Shown here in pieces: positions 27,859 to 36,356 of a stretch of DNA of 64,000 bases. This DNA comes from Pseudogemmatithrix spongiicola (GTDB lineage Bacteria; Gemmatimonadota; Gemmatimonadetes; Gemmatimonadales; Gemmatimonadaceae), in assembly GCF_030623445.1 (NCBI RefSeq), contig NZ_CP130613.1:2356001-2420000 (forward strand), given 5' to 3'. Within the stretch, counting starts at the first letter, position 1, and every line of letters starts with the position of its first letter. Below the pieces are notes generated by a model that worked only from the letters and a program-made list of their open reading frames with translations, had not been told where the DNA came from and did no database searches. Both the position numbers and the translations under genes were made by a program.

Positions 27859-29061
27859 GTGGTGCCGACACCTCTCGCACGAGAAAGCTTGACGCGGAGC
27901 CCAGCATTTCAGCGCGCCCGACCAGCCCTCGGTCCGACATTCGGCGTAGCCGTCGCCATGTGCTCGCTCATCGTCGAGGCGCTTCCAGCGCAGACTGCTC
28001 CTCCGCGCGTCGTGGCGCTACCCGGTCCTGCCATCGAGCTCGGCGAGCCGGTGAGCAACGTTGGTGAGTTCCTAGAGCTCGCAGACGGTAGGGTGCTCAT
28101 CAGTGATTTCCGTGAGCGCCGACTATTGATCGGCGATCTTCGACGGCACACGCTGGTCGATGCCGCACGCACCGGTAGCGGCCCTCGTGAGTTCCAGGGT
28201 GCCTCCCCAATCATTCGTGGTGCGAATGGCGAAGTCCTGGTCTGGGATGTTGCGCAGGATCGCGTACTCGTGCTGAGCCCGCTTGGAGTACCGCAGCGCA
28301 CACGCGCGGCCGACAGCCAAGGCGCATTCGCCATCCTTCCGCGTGCAGCCGATGCGTCGGGCCGCCTCTATGGAGAGTTCCGAGACTGGGTGCGCGCCGA
28401 TCGGGGGCTGGTGCAGGCGGAGTCCGCGGCTGTCATCAGAATCTCCGGGCGTCGGCGCGACACCCTCGCGCTTATCCAGCCGCTGATGCGCCCGCATCGC
28501 ACCGCGCGCGACCGCTTCACGCTGCGTGCCTCTGGCTTCGCCACGCAGGACGCATGGGGCGTCTTCCCCGATGGCCGGCTCATCGTCGTGCGAGGAGCCA
28601 CGTATCTTCCCGAGCTCGTGCTGCCCGATGGCTCGCGTCGAGCCGCTGCCGCCATCTCCTTCAGGCCGCTTCCCGTCACCGCGCGCGACCGGCAGGATCA
28701 CATGGCCGAAGCGCAGCGCGCACTCGCGGAAACGCGGCGGAATGCCCGGTCTGCGGCCGCCGTTCAGCACGCCAACGCCCTTCGCGTCGCGGAGCCAGAG
28801 CGCTGGCCGCAGTTCAAGCCACCGCTCCGAGACGCCGTCATCCTCATAGACGCCAAGCAGCGCGCATGGATCTCGGTCTACGATGCGGACGAGAGTTCGG
28901 GATTGCGGTACGATCTGCTCGATCGGAACGGCGTTCGCGTCGGCGCGGTGCGTCTGCCGCGTGGAGAACGCCTGATCGGGTTCGGGAATGGCACGGTCTA
29001 CACGGTGCGCATCGACGAGGATGACCTCTCCTTCGTGCGGCGGTATAGTCTGCCGCAGTGA
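27859..29061 (+). CDS. Exported beta-propeller-like protein
   Basis: A 400-residue protein from GTG 27859. The hydrophobic segment FGVAVAMCSLIVEALPAQ forms a signal peptide. Repeating units of about 45 residues (FLELADGRVLISDFRERRLLIGDL, GANGEVLVWDVAQDRVLVLSPLG, DAWGVFPDGRLIVVRG, IDAKQRAWISVYDADE) suggest a six-bladed propeller of NHL type, frequent among secreted proteins of Gemmatimonadota. The ligand is unknown. Sole gene of its cassette; 15 bp separate its stop from the next attC. Confidence 0.72.
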   Translation: MVPTPLARESLTRSPAFQRARPALGPTFGVAVAMCSLIVEALPAQTAPPRVVALPGPAIELGEPVSNVGEFLELADGRVLISDFRERRLLIGDLRRHTLVDAARTGSGPREFQGASPIIRGANGEVLVWDVAQDRVLVLSPLGVPQRTRAADSQGAFAILPRAADASGRLYGEFRDWVRADRGLVQAESAAVIRISGRRRDTLALIQPLMRPHRTARDRFTLRASGFATQDAWGVFPDGRLIVVRGATYLPELVLPDGSRRAAAAISFRPLPVTARDRQDHMAEAQRALAETRRNARSAAAVQHANALRVAEPERWPQFKPPLRDAVILIDAKQRAWISVYDADESSGLRYDLLDRNGVRVGAVRLPRGERLIGFGNGTVYTVRIDEDDLSFVRRYSLPQ

Positions 29062-29076
29062 ATGTCGGCGCGCGCG

Positions 29077-29211
29077 GTATAACGACGCTTGCTGCCGACG
29101 AGCGCAGGTGCGGTAGCGGTTGTGGGGCCTCGGCTCCATTTTCCGGAAGGTTGGCCGAGGCCCCACAACCGCATTTTATGGGAGCGCTCGCAGCAGAAGC
29201 ACACGTTAGCT
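29077..29211 (+). repeat. attC site 14, long class (135 bp)
   Basis: Left box GTATAAC, right box GTTAGCT, palindrome GCGGTTGTGGGGCCTCGGC with complement. It contains GCATTTTATGGGAGCG, the uninterrupted version of the target used by both IS1111-like copies. Confidence 0.93.
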
Positions 29212-29754
29212 GGACGAAACGGCGCTCTCAGTGAGGTAAAGTTCTTCACTCTTGGAGTATGCCGTGAAGTCGCTCGCACAGCGCGCACATCGTTGCGCCT
29301 CGAACCGTGAGCCCGCCTTCCTGATGTGAGATTTGACGTTTCGCAGGAGCAATGGCCTTTGGCTCTACGCGTTTGACCTGATGCCACTGCCGTTGTTCGC
29401 GAGGCCACCGAGAACGCGCCTCATCTTCATTGGAGGTTGGGCACCGGGCACGGCGGCCGTCGCAGCGGTACGACCCAGCTCCTCAGCAGGGCAAGTAGTC
29501 CGTGCGTTCGAGGGGCCGCAGGCTGACTGCGGTTGGCGCAGACGGACTTCGTCCGGGAAGCAGGTGGGCGGGCGCTTGATTCTGGGCCCACATCTCGATG
29601 AACTCGACGAGCCGGTCGAGGGAACTCTTTCTGGCGTGGACGGCTCGTTACGCACCTCCTTCAAATGCGCCGGTTGATGATGGCGCAGATGACTTGGCGA
29701 GGCGCGCGCGCTTCTTTGGTGCACGAGTCTGGTGCGCAGCACGAAATCATCTGC
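29212..29754. other. Stretch without a recognisable gene
   Basis: 543 bp between attC site 14 and the IS481-family element. Open frames on both strands (29333-29677 +, 29365-29742 -) lack any recognisable domain or ribosome-binding site. It may hold the decayed original content of this cassette. Confidence 0.5.
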
Positions 29755-29760
29755 CCTAGG

Positions 29761-30776
29761 TCTTATTGCTCAGGAGGTTGTTCACAGGGCGTAGCCTCAC
29801 CAAGCTGGGGTTGTCGAGACACGCAACCGGCAACGCCAGAGGCCCTGTGAACACCCACAAGAATGCACGACTCACCCCGTACGCGCGACGGGAGGCCTGC
29901 CGCCGCGTGTGGGCCGGTACGCCCGTCGCCCAGGTCGCCCGCGCCTTCGGTGTGTCGCGGCAGACCATCTACAAGTGGCTGCGCCGCCGCGCGGAGGTCG
30001 AGACGCGCTCGTCGCGGCCGCATCACTCGCCGACGCGCCTGAAGCGCCGCTACCGCCGGCAGATCCTCAAGCGGCGGCGGCAGCGGTGGTCGAGCCGCCG
30101 CATCGCGCAGCACACGGGCCTGCCACTCTCGAGCGTCGGCCGCGAGCTGCGCCGCCTGGGGCTCGGGCGCCTGCCGCGTGTCGAGCCCCCGCGGCGCCTC
30201 GTGCGCTACGAACGGGCGCGGCCCGGCGAGCTCGTGCACCTCGACGTCAAGAAGCTCGGGCGCATCGGCGTCGTCGGGCACCGCATCCACGGGGACCGCA
30301 CCCGCCGCACGCGCGGACGCGGCTGGGAGTTCGTGCACGTCGCCATCGACGACCACACGCGCATCGCGTACGTCGAGGTCTTGCCTGACGAGACGGCACC
30401 GACCGCGGCGGCCTTCCTCGCGCGCGCGGTCGCCTGGTACGCGGCGCTCGGCATCGTCGTCGAGCGCATCCTCACCGACAACGGCAGCTGCTACCGCGCG
30501 CTCCCCTTCGCGGAGCAGGCGCTCACGCTCGGCGTCGGCCAGCGCTTCACGCGCCCGTATCGGCCGCAGACGAACGGCAAGGCGGAGCGCTTCATCCGCA
30601 CGCTGCTCGCGGAGTGGGCCTATGAACGCCCGTACGGCCGCTCCGGCTGGCGGACCCGCGCGCTCCCGCACTATCTCTCCTTCTACAACACCGAGCGCCG
30701 CCACAGCGCGCTCGGCGATCGCACCCCGGCCCAGCGACTCGCCCTCTACCTGTCAACAACGTGCTAGGTCATTACA
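29761..30776 (+). mobile_element. IS481-family insertion sequence, copy 1 (1016 bp)
   Basis: Terminal inverted repeats: left TCTTATTGCTCAGGAGGTTG, right reading inward TGTAATGACCTAGCACGTTG. Flanked by CCTAGG at 29755-29760 and 30777-30782, a 6-bp target duplication of the CTAG-containing kind preferred by IS481. The right end sits 12 bp before the P1B-ATPase stop codon. Confidence 0.88.
29847..30767 (+). CDS. IS481-family transposase (copy 1)
   Basis: A 306-residue protein from GTG. An N-terminal helix-turn-helix pair (YARREACRRVWAGTPVAQVARAFGVSRQTIYKWLRR and RRIAQHTGLPLSSVGRELRRLGL) precedes the rve integrase core with Asp in LVHLDVKKLG, Asp in ILTDNGSCYR and Glu in TNGKAERFIRTL (DDE). The copy at 44879 is clearly related but diverged at many residues, so the two came from separate transpositions. 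Confidence 0.93.
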   Translation: MNTHKNARLTPYARREACRRVWAGTPVAQVARAFGVSRQTIYKWLRRRAEVETRSSRPHHSPTRLKRRYRRQILKRRRQRWSSRRIAQHTGLPLSSVGRELRRLGLGRLPRVEPPRRLVRYERARPGELVHLDVKKLGRIGVVGHRIHGDRTRRTRGRGWEFVHVAIDDHTRIAYVEVLPDETAPTAAAFLARAVAWYAALGIVVERILTDNGSCYRALPFAEQALTLGVGQRFTRPYRPQTNGKAERFIRTLLAEWAYERPYGRSGWRTRALPHYLSFYNTERRHSALGDRTPAQRLALYLSTTC

Positions 30777-30788
30777 CCTAGGCTCCGC

Positions 30789-32966
30789 CTATCCGCGCAG
30801 CATGCGGAGTCCGCTCGCAATCACCACGAACTCACTCATCTCGTGGCCGATCACTGCCAAGGGCAGCGTAAGCTGGCCGAGCACCGCGCCCACCACCAGC
30901 ACCGTGATCACGATGACGGAGAGTGCGAGGTTCTGCCGCACGACGCGCTCGTGGCGTCGGGCGAGGCGAAGCGCGTATACGAGCTTGTCGAGATCGTCCG
31001 CCATCAGCGCCACGTCGGCAGTCTCGAGTGCGACGTCCGTTCCCGCGGCGCCCATCGCCACGCCAACAGTCGCTTCTGCCAAAGCGGGCGCGTCGTTCAC
31101 CCCGTCACCGACCATTGCTACGTGCCCGTCGCGTGCCGTGAGATTGCGGACAATGCCCGCCTTGTCCTCGGGTGTCAGGTCGGCGTATACCTCGTCGATG
31201 CCGACTTCGCGAGCGATCGCCCTGGCCGTTCGCTCGTTATCGCCAGTCAACATCGCGACGGTGCGGACGCCGGACGCGTGGAGCGCACGAATGGCCGACG
31301 CCGCGTTGGGACGCACGTTGTCACGAATGGCGAGAATGGACCAGGCCGAACCCGCGTCGCCAACCACGATCACGGTCTTGCCTTCCATTTGAAATCGAGA
31401 GACGTCCGCGGCCACTTCACCGAGCGACACGCGGAGCTCGCGCTCGAATAGCGCGGGACTCCCGACAAGCACCTCCTGTCCTCCGTTTGCTGAATCCAGA
31501 CGCGCCGCGGCACCGGCCCCCGTGAGCGAGCGAAAGTCCGTGATCGACGCCGGTGTCACACCACGCGACTTCGCGTATCGAAGGATGGCTCGCGCCAGCG
31601 GATGTTGACTTCGCGACTCGATACCTGCGGCCGCGGCGAGCACACGTTCGGCGGCGAGCGGTGAGCCAGCGAGCAATATCATGTCGGTGACCTCAGGCGC
31701 GCCGTGCGTGATCGTGCCCGTCTTGTCGAGCGCGACAACCCGCACTTTCGCCAGATCCTCTACGAACACTCCTCCTTTGATCAGCACGCCGCGTCGTGCC
31801 GCAGTGCCTAGCGTCGCCACGAGCGCGATAGGAATCGAGATCACGAGCGCGCATGGCGCGGCCGCGACGATGAACACCGTTGCTCGGGCGATCCACTCTC
31901 GCCACGCGGCATCGGTCAGCAGCGGCGGGAGGATGGCGATGAGGATTCCGATGGCCAGAACGGCCGGGCTGTAGCGTTTGCCAAAGCGCTCGATGAAACG
32001 CTCACTGTTACCCTTCCGCTCCTGCGCCTCCTCGACCATGTGAATGATGCGCGCGATGGTGTTGTCTGCGAACGCCTTCGTCGCGCGCACCTCCAGCGCG
32101 CCTTCGCCGTTGATCGTGCCGGCAAAGACGGTATCGCCGACGTTCTTCTCCACTGGCACGCTTTCGCCCGTGACCGGTGCCTGGTCGACGCTGGATTGGC
32201 CGATCACTACTTCGCCATCCGTCGGCATGGACTGCCCTGGCAGCACGACGAAGACGTCGCCGGCCTTGACCTCCTCGGCGGGAATGTCGACCTCGCCCCC
32301 GTCCCGACGTACGCGCGCGGTCCTCGGCGCGAGGTTCATCAGCGCCTTGACGGCAGCGCGAGTCTTCTCGCCGGTGTACCCCTCCGCCGCCTCGGACATT
32401 GAGTAGAGGAAAGCGAGCATCGCCCCTTCGAATGGCTCGCCCATCAGCGTCGCGACCACAGCCGCCGTGGCCATGAGCAACTCGATGCCGACCTCGCGTT
32501 CGAGGAGCAGTTCCTCGATCGCTTCGCGGCCGAAGTAATAGCCGCCGATGATGAGCGAAGCGATGAAGACGGCCGTCGCAGCGACTTCAGGCGCGCCGCC
32601 ACGCGAGAGAAGCCAACCAGTAAGGAGGAGAACTCCCGACAGCGCCGACGTGACGACCCTTGGATTCCTCCATGGACGGGGCCGCGCAACCATGGTCGTC
32701 GGTCCCTGTGCCGGGAAGCCGAGATCGCGGAGTTGATTCTTGAGGGAGTCCGCGGACGTGGTGCCGGCCGCGAAGCGGACCGAGACGCGTGCCGCCTTCG
32801 GGTATACGGTGATCTTTGAGACTCCGGGCGCGCCACCGAGCGCCCGCTGGATCTTTGCGGCGTCGTTCTCACAGTCGAGGTTCGCGACCCGGACATCGAG
32901 CGTCGCCTCCGCGTCGCCCGAGACAGCCACGAATTGCTCGTCGGATGTGTTCCTCACGTCGCGCAC
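30789..32966 (-). CDS. Heavy-metal P1B-type ATPase (APC motif)
   Basis: About 725 residues. One HMA-like domain with LDCENDAAK instead of CxxC is followed by six core transmembrane segments, TGES, the ion-site motif AAAPCALVI (APC), DKTGTIT, SQHPLA, MLTGDNER and VGDGVNDAPAL. The last helix carries GHEMSEFVVIASGLRML. APC plus His-Glu in the last helix is close to the P1B-4 group, suggesting divalent Co/Zn/Cd export. GTG 32966 follows a GAGG; TTG 32969 is the alternative. It is cotranscribed with the repressor gene at 33041 (leftward) and divergent from czcCBA. Confidence 0.88.
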   Translation of the reverse strand: MRDVRNTSDEQFVAVSGDAEATLDVRVANLDCENDAAKIQRALGGAPGVSKITVYPKAARVSVRFAAGTTSADSLKNQLRDLGFPAQGPTTMVARPRPWRNPRVVTSALSGVLLLTGWLLSRGGAPEVAATAVFIASLIIGGYYFGREAIEELLLEREVGIELLMATAAVVATLMGEPFEGAMLAFLYSMSEAAEGYTGEKTRAAVKALMNLAPRTARVRRDGGEVDIPAEEVKAGDVFVVLPGQSMPTDGEVVIGQSSVDQAPVTGESVPVEKNVGDTVFAGTINGEGALEVRATKAFADNTIARIIHMVEEAQERKGNSERFIERFGKRYSPAVLAIGILIAILPPLLTDAAWREWIARATVFIVAAAPCALVISIPIALVATLGTAARRGVLIKGGVFVEDLAKVRVVALDKTGTITHGAPEVTDMILLAGSPLAAERVLAAAAGIESRSQHPLARAILRYAKSRGVTPASITDFRSLTGAGAAARLDSANGGQEVLVGSPALFERELRVSLGEVAADVSRFQMEGKTVIVVGDAGSAWSILAIRDNVRPNAASAIRALHASGVRTVAMLTGDNERTARAIAREVGIDEVYADLTPEDKAGIVRNLTARDGHVAMVGDGVNDAPALAEATVGVAMGAAGTDVALETADVALMADDLDKLVYALRLARRHERVVRQNLALSVIVITVLVVGAVLGQLTLPLAVIGHEMSEFVVIASGLRMLRG

Positions 32967-33040
32967 CAATCATTTCCTCTCATGTACGGTGTGAAGCGGA
33001 TCAACCCTTCGTTCTGCCGACGCCACTCACGGAACCACCC

Positions 33041-33502
33041 CTACCCGTTTCGCTCCAGATGGCGAATGCCCTCTCGCACCAGCTCGCCGACGTGGGCATC
33101 GTCCAGCGAGTAGTACGCGATCTTCCCAACCTTGCGGTATCGCACCAGGGCGAGCTGCCGGAGCGTGCGTAGCGAATGTGATACTCCGGATTCGGAGACG
33201 CCTATGAGCGTCGCCAGATCGCAGACGCAAAGCTCGTCGACACCTTCGGTCGCGAGCGCGCAGACGATCTGCAGCCGCGTCCGGTCGCCGAGGGCTCGAA
33301 GGGTTTCAGCCAACGCCGCTAGGGTTCGCAACTCGGGCAGGGAGGCGCCTGCCAGTGCGACTTTCTCCTTGTCGACCCACTGCACCTCACAGAGGTCAGC
33401 GCGATCGCCAGGTGCTGCTGCGCGCTTCACCGCGTGCGCGGTCCGACGCACGCGATTGCCGGTGCCTCGGCTGGGGGATTGCGGACCAGAAGGGGACGTC
33501 AT
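33041..33502 (-). CDS. ArsR/SmtB-family metal repressor, CadC-like
   Basis: A 153-residue winged-helix repressor. An N-terminal extension with DLCEVQWVD and the helix motif DELCVCDLATLIGVSESGVSHSLRTLRQLALV supply Cys ligands like CadC (Cys in the N-terminal arm, C-x-C in the alpha-3 region). Metal binding (Cd/Pb/Zn type) would release it from DNA. It lies upstream of the P1B ATPase on the same strand and faces the divergent czcCBA operon; a matching dyad lies directly before its start. Confidence 0.9.
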   Translation of the reverse strand: MTSPSGPQSPSRGTGNRVRRTAHAVKRAAAPGDRADLCEVQWVDKEKVALAGASLPELRTLAALAETLRALGDRTRLQIVCALATEGVDELCVCDLATLIGVSESGVSHSLRTLRQLALVRYRKVGKIAYYSLDDAHVGELVREGIRHLERNG

Positions 33503-33509
33503 ACGTTAG

Positions 33510-33531
33510 TGAATACCTGAGCAGATGTTCA
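33510..33531. promoter_or_regulatory. Putative ArsR/CadC operator
   Basis: Imperfect 22-bp dyad with half-sites TGAATACCTGAG and (opposite strand) TGAACATCTGCT, the length and TGAA..TTCA ends typical of ArsR/SmtB operators. It lies 8 bp before the repressor start and could control both directions. Confidence 0.6.
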
Positions 33532-33653
33532 TACAATATACCAGCGCCAAGTAAGCGACGCAACATCTCGTGGGCGCATTCTCATCTCTGGACTCGCCGC
33601 CCGGCTCGTCATCGACGCTCCTTAGTCGCGGGCGTCCGGTCGCACACCACCAC

Positions 33654-35105
33654 ATGATACGTCACACCTTGAACCTACCCATCCCCCAACGCGGCTGGCA
33701 CCGCGCACGACGTGTCGGCCGGTGGTCCAAGACAATTGTGGTGATCGGGGCGATCTCGTTCTTATGCGTCGGGACGCCAGAGCTTCTCGCGCAAACGCAC
33801 TCTCCGGCAACCCCCGTCCACGCAGTGGACTCACTGCTCGCGTCGCTGCTCCCGCCACGGCTTCGAACAGCGGTGCTCGCGGCATCGCGCGAGCTATCGT
33901 TGCGTCGCGCCGAGATCACGGCTGCGGAAGCCAGGCGAGACGCGAGCGGTTTCGCCTCACCGGGGTTGCTGGTTTCCGAGGTGGATGACGCGAGAAACGG
34001 ACGTCTCGATCGGGGGAGCGTTCGCGTGGAGATCTCCCGTGCGTTCCTATCCTCAGCTCGTACGCAAGGTGAACGTGCCGTCGGTGATATGGAAGTGCAG
34101 GCGGCGCGCGTCGCGCTAGGCGCCACCGAACGACGAGTCCTGGCTGAGGCCACACGGGCGCTTTACACCGCCGTCGGCTGGCGCGCCATCGTGCGGCGCC
34201 TCGCGGCTCAAGACTCTCTTCTCGCGTCCGCCGAGGCGTCGGTGCGGGCCCGCTTGAGCGTCGGCGAAGCGCGCTACGTCGATGTGCTGCGTCTGCGAAC
34301 AGAACGCCTTCGCGTAAATGGAGATCGGGTCGCCGCCGAAAGCGAGATCGAGGTCGCGGCGGTCACGCTCGTGGGACTCATCGGGGGCGACTCTGCCGCT
34401 GCCGGAATCGCTGCGGCATCCTTCGACAGCCTCGACCGTGGTGAGGGGCTTGGGGCTCTCCTCACCGTGGCGGCGCGATTGCCCGAGGCGCCATCAGTCG
34501 AGTCGCTCGTCGCTACGGCCGCCGATGTGCGGCTGGCGGATGCTCGAATAGCCCTGACCGCAGCACAGCGGCAACTCCTGCTCGCCGAGCAACGGCCTTC
34601 GTTCGCGGGTTCGCTGGGCCTCCAGCGCATCGGCCAGGACAGTAATTCCCCTCCGGGGCTTGGGCCCGTGCTTTCAGTCGGTATGACGCTGCCGTTTACC
34701 GCTGGCCGCGCCAACCGCGCGTCCCTCGAGGCGGCCGATCGGCAAACTGCAGTCGCGTTGGCGGAGCGCAGCGCGGCTTCCGTCGCCGTCCGCGCCGCGC
34801 TCGGTGTCGCTCGCGCACGGTATGAGGCCGCACGACGACGCGCCACCTCTTACGACGCAGCGCTGCTTCGCGCCGCCCGCGAGGAGCGTGAGAGCGCCCT
34901 CGCGGCGTACCGAATCACCGACATCTCCCTTCTCGATCTTCTCGATTTCGAGCGCGCCCTGACGCGGGTCGAGATCGAACGTGCTCGCGCGTCGATTGAC
35001 GCGCTGGCGTCGCTCGCCGAGCTGCTCTCCGGCGCGCCGTCCTCAGCGATGATGTCTCCCTCGACCGCTGGGTCTGGCGCTGACCGGGGCCGCGATGACC
35101 GCTAA
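33654..35105 (+). CDS. czcC: Outer-membrane efflux protein, CzcC/TolC family
   Basis: 483 residues from ATG 33654, with a signal peptide (TIVVIGAISFLCVGTPELLAQ) that fixes the start. TolC-like alpha-helical repeats follow; the second contains LGPVLSVGMTLPFTAGRANRASLEAADRQ. It is the first gene of the second czcCBA operon, diverged from the copy at 7519. The end overlaps the next gene by 11 bp. Confidence 0.85.
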   Translation: MIRHTLNLPIPQRGWHRARRVGRWSKTIVVIGAISFLCVGTPELLAQTHSPATPVHAVDSLLASLLPPRLRTAVLAASRELSLRRAEITAAEARRDASGFASPGLLVSEVDDARNGRLDRGSVRVEISRAFLSSARTQGERAVGDMEVQAARVALGATERRVLAEATRALYTAVGWRAIVRRLAAQDSLLASAEASVRARLSVGEARYVDVLRLRTERLRVNGDRVAAESEIEVAAVTLVGLIGGDSAAAGIAAASFDSLDRGEGLGALLTVAARLPEAPSVESLVATAADVRLADARIALTAAQRQLLLAEQRPSFAGSLGLQRIGQDSNSPPGLGPVLSVGMTLPFTAGRANRASLEAADRQTAVALAERSAASVAVRAALGVARARYEAARRRATSYDAALLRAAREERESALAAYRITDISLLDLLDFERALTRVEIERARASIDALASLAELLSGAPSSAMMSPSTAGSGADRGRDDR

Positions 35106-36348
35106 CACGGATACCCCGATGCTCGACTTCATCAGAACGAAGCAGAAACGCCGCGCCGTCACCATCGCAGTAGTCCTTGGACTCACCGTCGCCGCCTGTT
35201 CCGGAGAGAGCCCAAGACCGGAAATGGCAGCCGAAAGGCCGGAGGACGCGGCCCGTGCCGAAACCGACGGTGCATCGGGGAATCAGGAGGCTTCGAACGA
35301 AGGCGCCGGAGAGGGCAAGAATTCGAACCGCGTGACGCTCACCGAGGCGGCCTTCCGCACCGCGCGGATTCTCGTCGAAGTTCCGGGCCTCGACCAAATG
35401 AGCGCCGCTGCCGGTGGCCTCCAAGTGCCCGGGCAGGTCGAGTTCGATCCGGCGCGCGTGGCCTATATTTCGCCGCGTACCGGTGGACGGATCGAGCGGC
35501 TGCTAGCCGTGCCAGGAGACCGGGTCGAGCAGGGCGAGCAGGTGGCGTTCATTCAGAGCCCCGCCTTCACGATCGCCCAAAACGACCTCCTCCAGGCATT
35601 GCGTCGCATCGAAGCGCTCCGCGGAACCGCCGACGCCGAGGGTGCGCAGGCTCTTCTCGACGCGGCGAAACGCCGGCTCGCGCTCCTTGGCGCGAGCGAT
35701 GTGGCCATGCAGCGGCTCGAGTCCGGTGGTGCGCCCGAAGCGATGCTTGCGATATCGGCACCATTCACCGGAAGCATTGTGGAGTCTGGCGCGCTCGCCG
35801 GGCAGGCCGTCGAGTCGGGGACGCCACTCTACAAGATTGCTGACCTCTCGGTCGTGAACATCGCGGCAGACGTTCCCGAACGCCTGCTCCCCGCCGTTCG
35901 TGTGGGTCAGGCCGCCATGATCATCGCGGTGGGCGCGTCACAGACCGCGTTCGCCGGGCGCGTGACGCGCGTCAGCGATGTGCTTGATCCTGAACGGCGC
36001 ACCGCAAAGGCTCTTATTGCCGTGACGAACGCCGAGCAAAGGCTCAAGCCTGGAATGTTCGCCAGCGTGAGCCTCCGAGGAGGAGGCGCGCCAGCCGCTC
36101 GCGTCCTGACCGTTCCTTCGAGCGCTGTCGTCACCGACGGCGCGACGCGATACGTCTTCGTCGAGTTAGAGCCGCGGACGTACGAGCGCCGGACGATCGA
36201 GATCGCGTCCGGCCTGTCGGGCACCGGGCCGGCGAGCGGACGCGTCAACGTCATCAGCGGCCTCAATGCCGACGATCGCGTGGTCGTTCGGGGAGCCTTC
36301 ACGCTCAAGTCCGAGCTCGCGAAGGCGTCGCTTGTGGAAGATGAGTAG
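35095..36348 (+). CDS. czcB: Membrane-fusion lipoprotein, CzcB type
   Basis: 417 residues. The N-terminus KRRAVTIAVVLGLTVAACS carries a lipobox (VAAC) for lipid attachment. An acidic linker, lipoyl half-motifs (VAYISPRTGGRIERLLAVPGDRVEQGEQVAFI and ISAPFTGSIVESGALAGQAVESG), a coiled-coil hairpin and beta-barrel domains follow. It bridges CzcA and CzcC of the same operon. An internal ATG at 35119 is an alternative start that keeps the full signal. Confidence 0.88.
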   Translation: MTANTDTPMLDFIRTKQKRRAVTIAVVLGLTVAACSGESPRPEMAAERPEDAARAETDGASGNQEASNEGAGEGKNSNRVTLTEAAFRTARILVEVPGLDQMSAAAGGLQVPGQVEFDPARVAYISPRTGGRIERLLAVPGDRVEQGEQVAFIQSPAFTIAQNDLLQALRRIEALRGTADAEGAQALLDAAKRRLALLGASDVAMQRLESGGAPEAMLAISAPFTGSIVESGALAGQAVESGTPLYKIADLSVVNIAADVPERLLPAVRVGQAAMIIAVGASQTAFAGRVTRVSDVLDPERRTAKALIAVTNAEQRLKPGMFASVSLRGGGAPAARVLTVPSSAVVTDGATRYVFVELEPRTYERRTIEIASGLSGTGPASGRVNVISGLNADDRVVVRGAFTLKSELAKASLVEDE

Positions 36349-36356
36349 AGCCCCGA

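Noticed and set aside
29333-29742. Frames on both strands before the first IS481 copy
   Set aside because: Neither strand shows a domain or a plausible start; possibly a decayed cassette.
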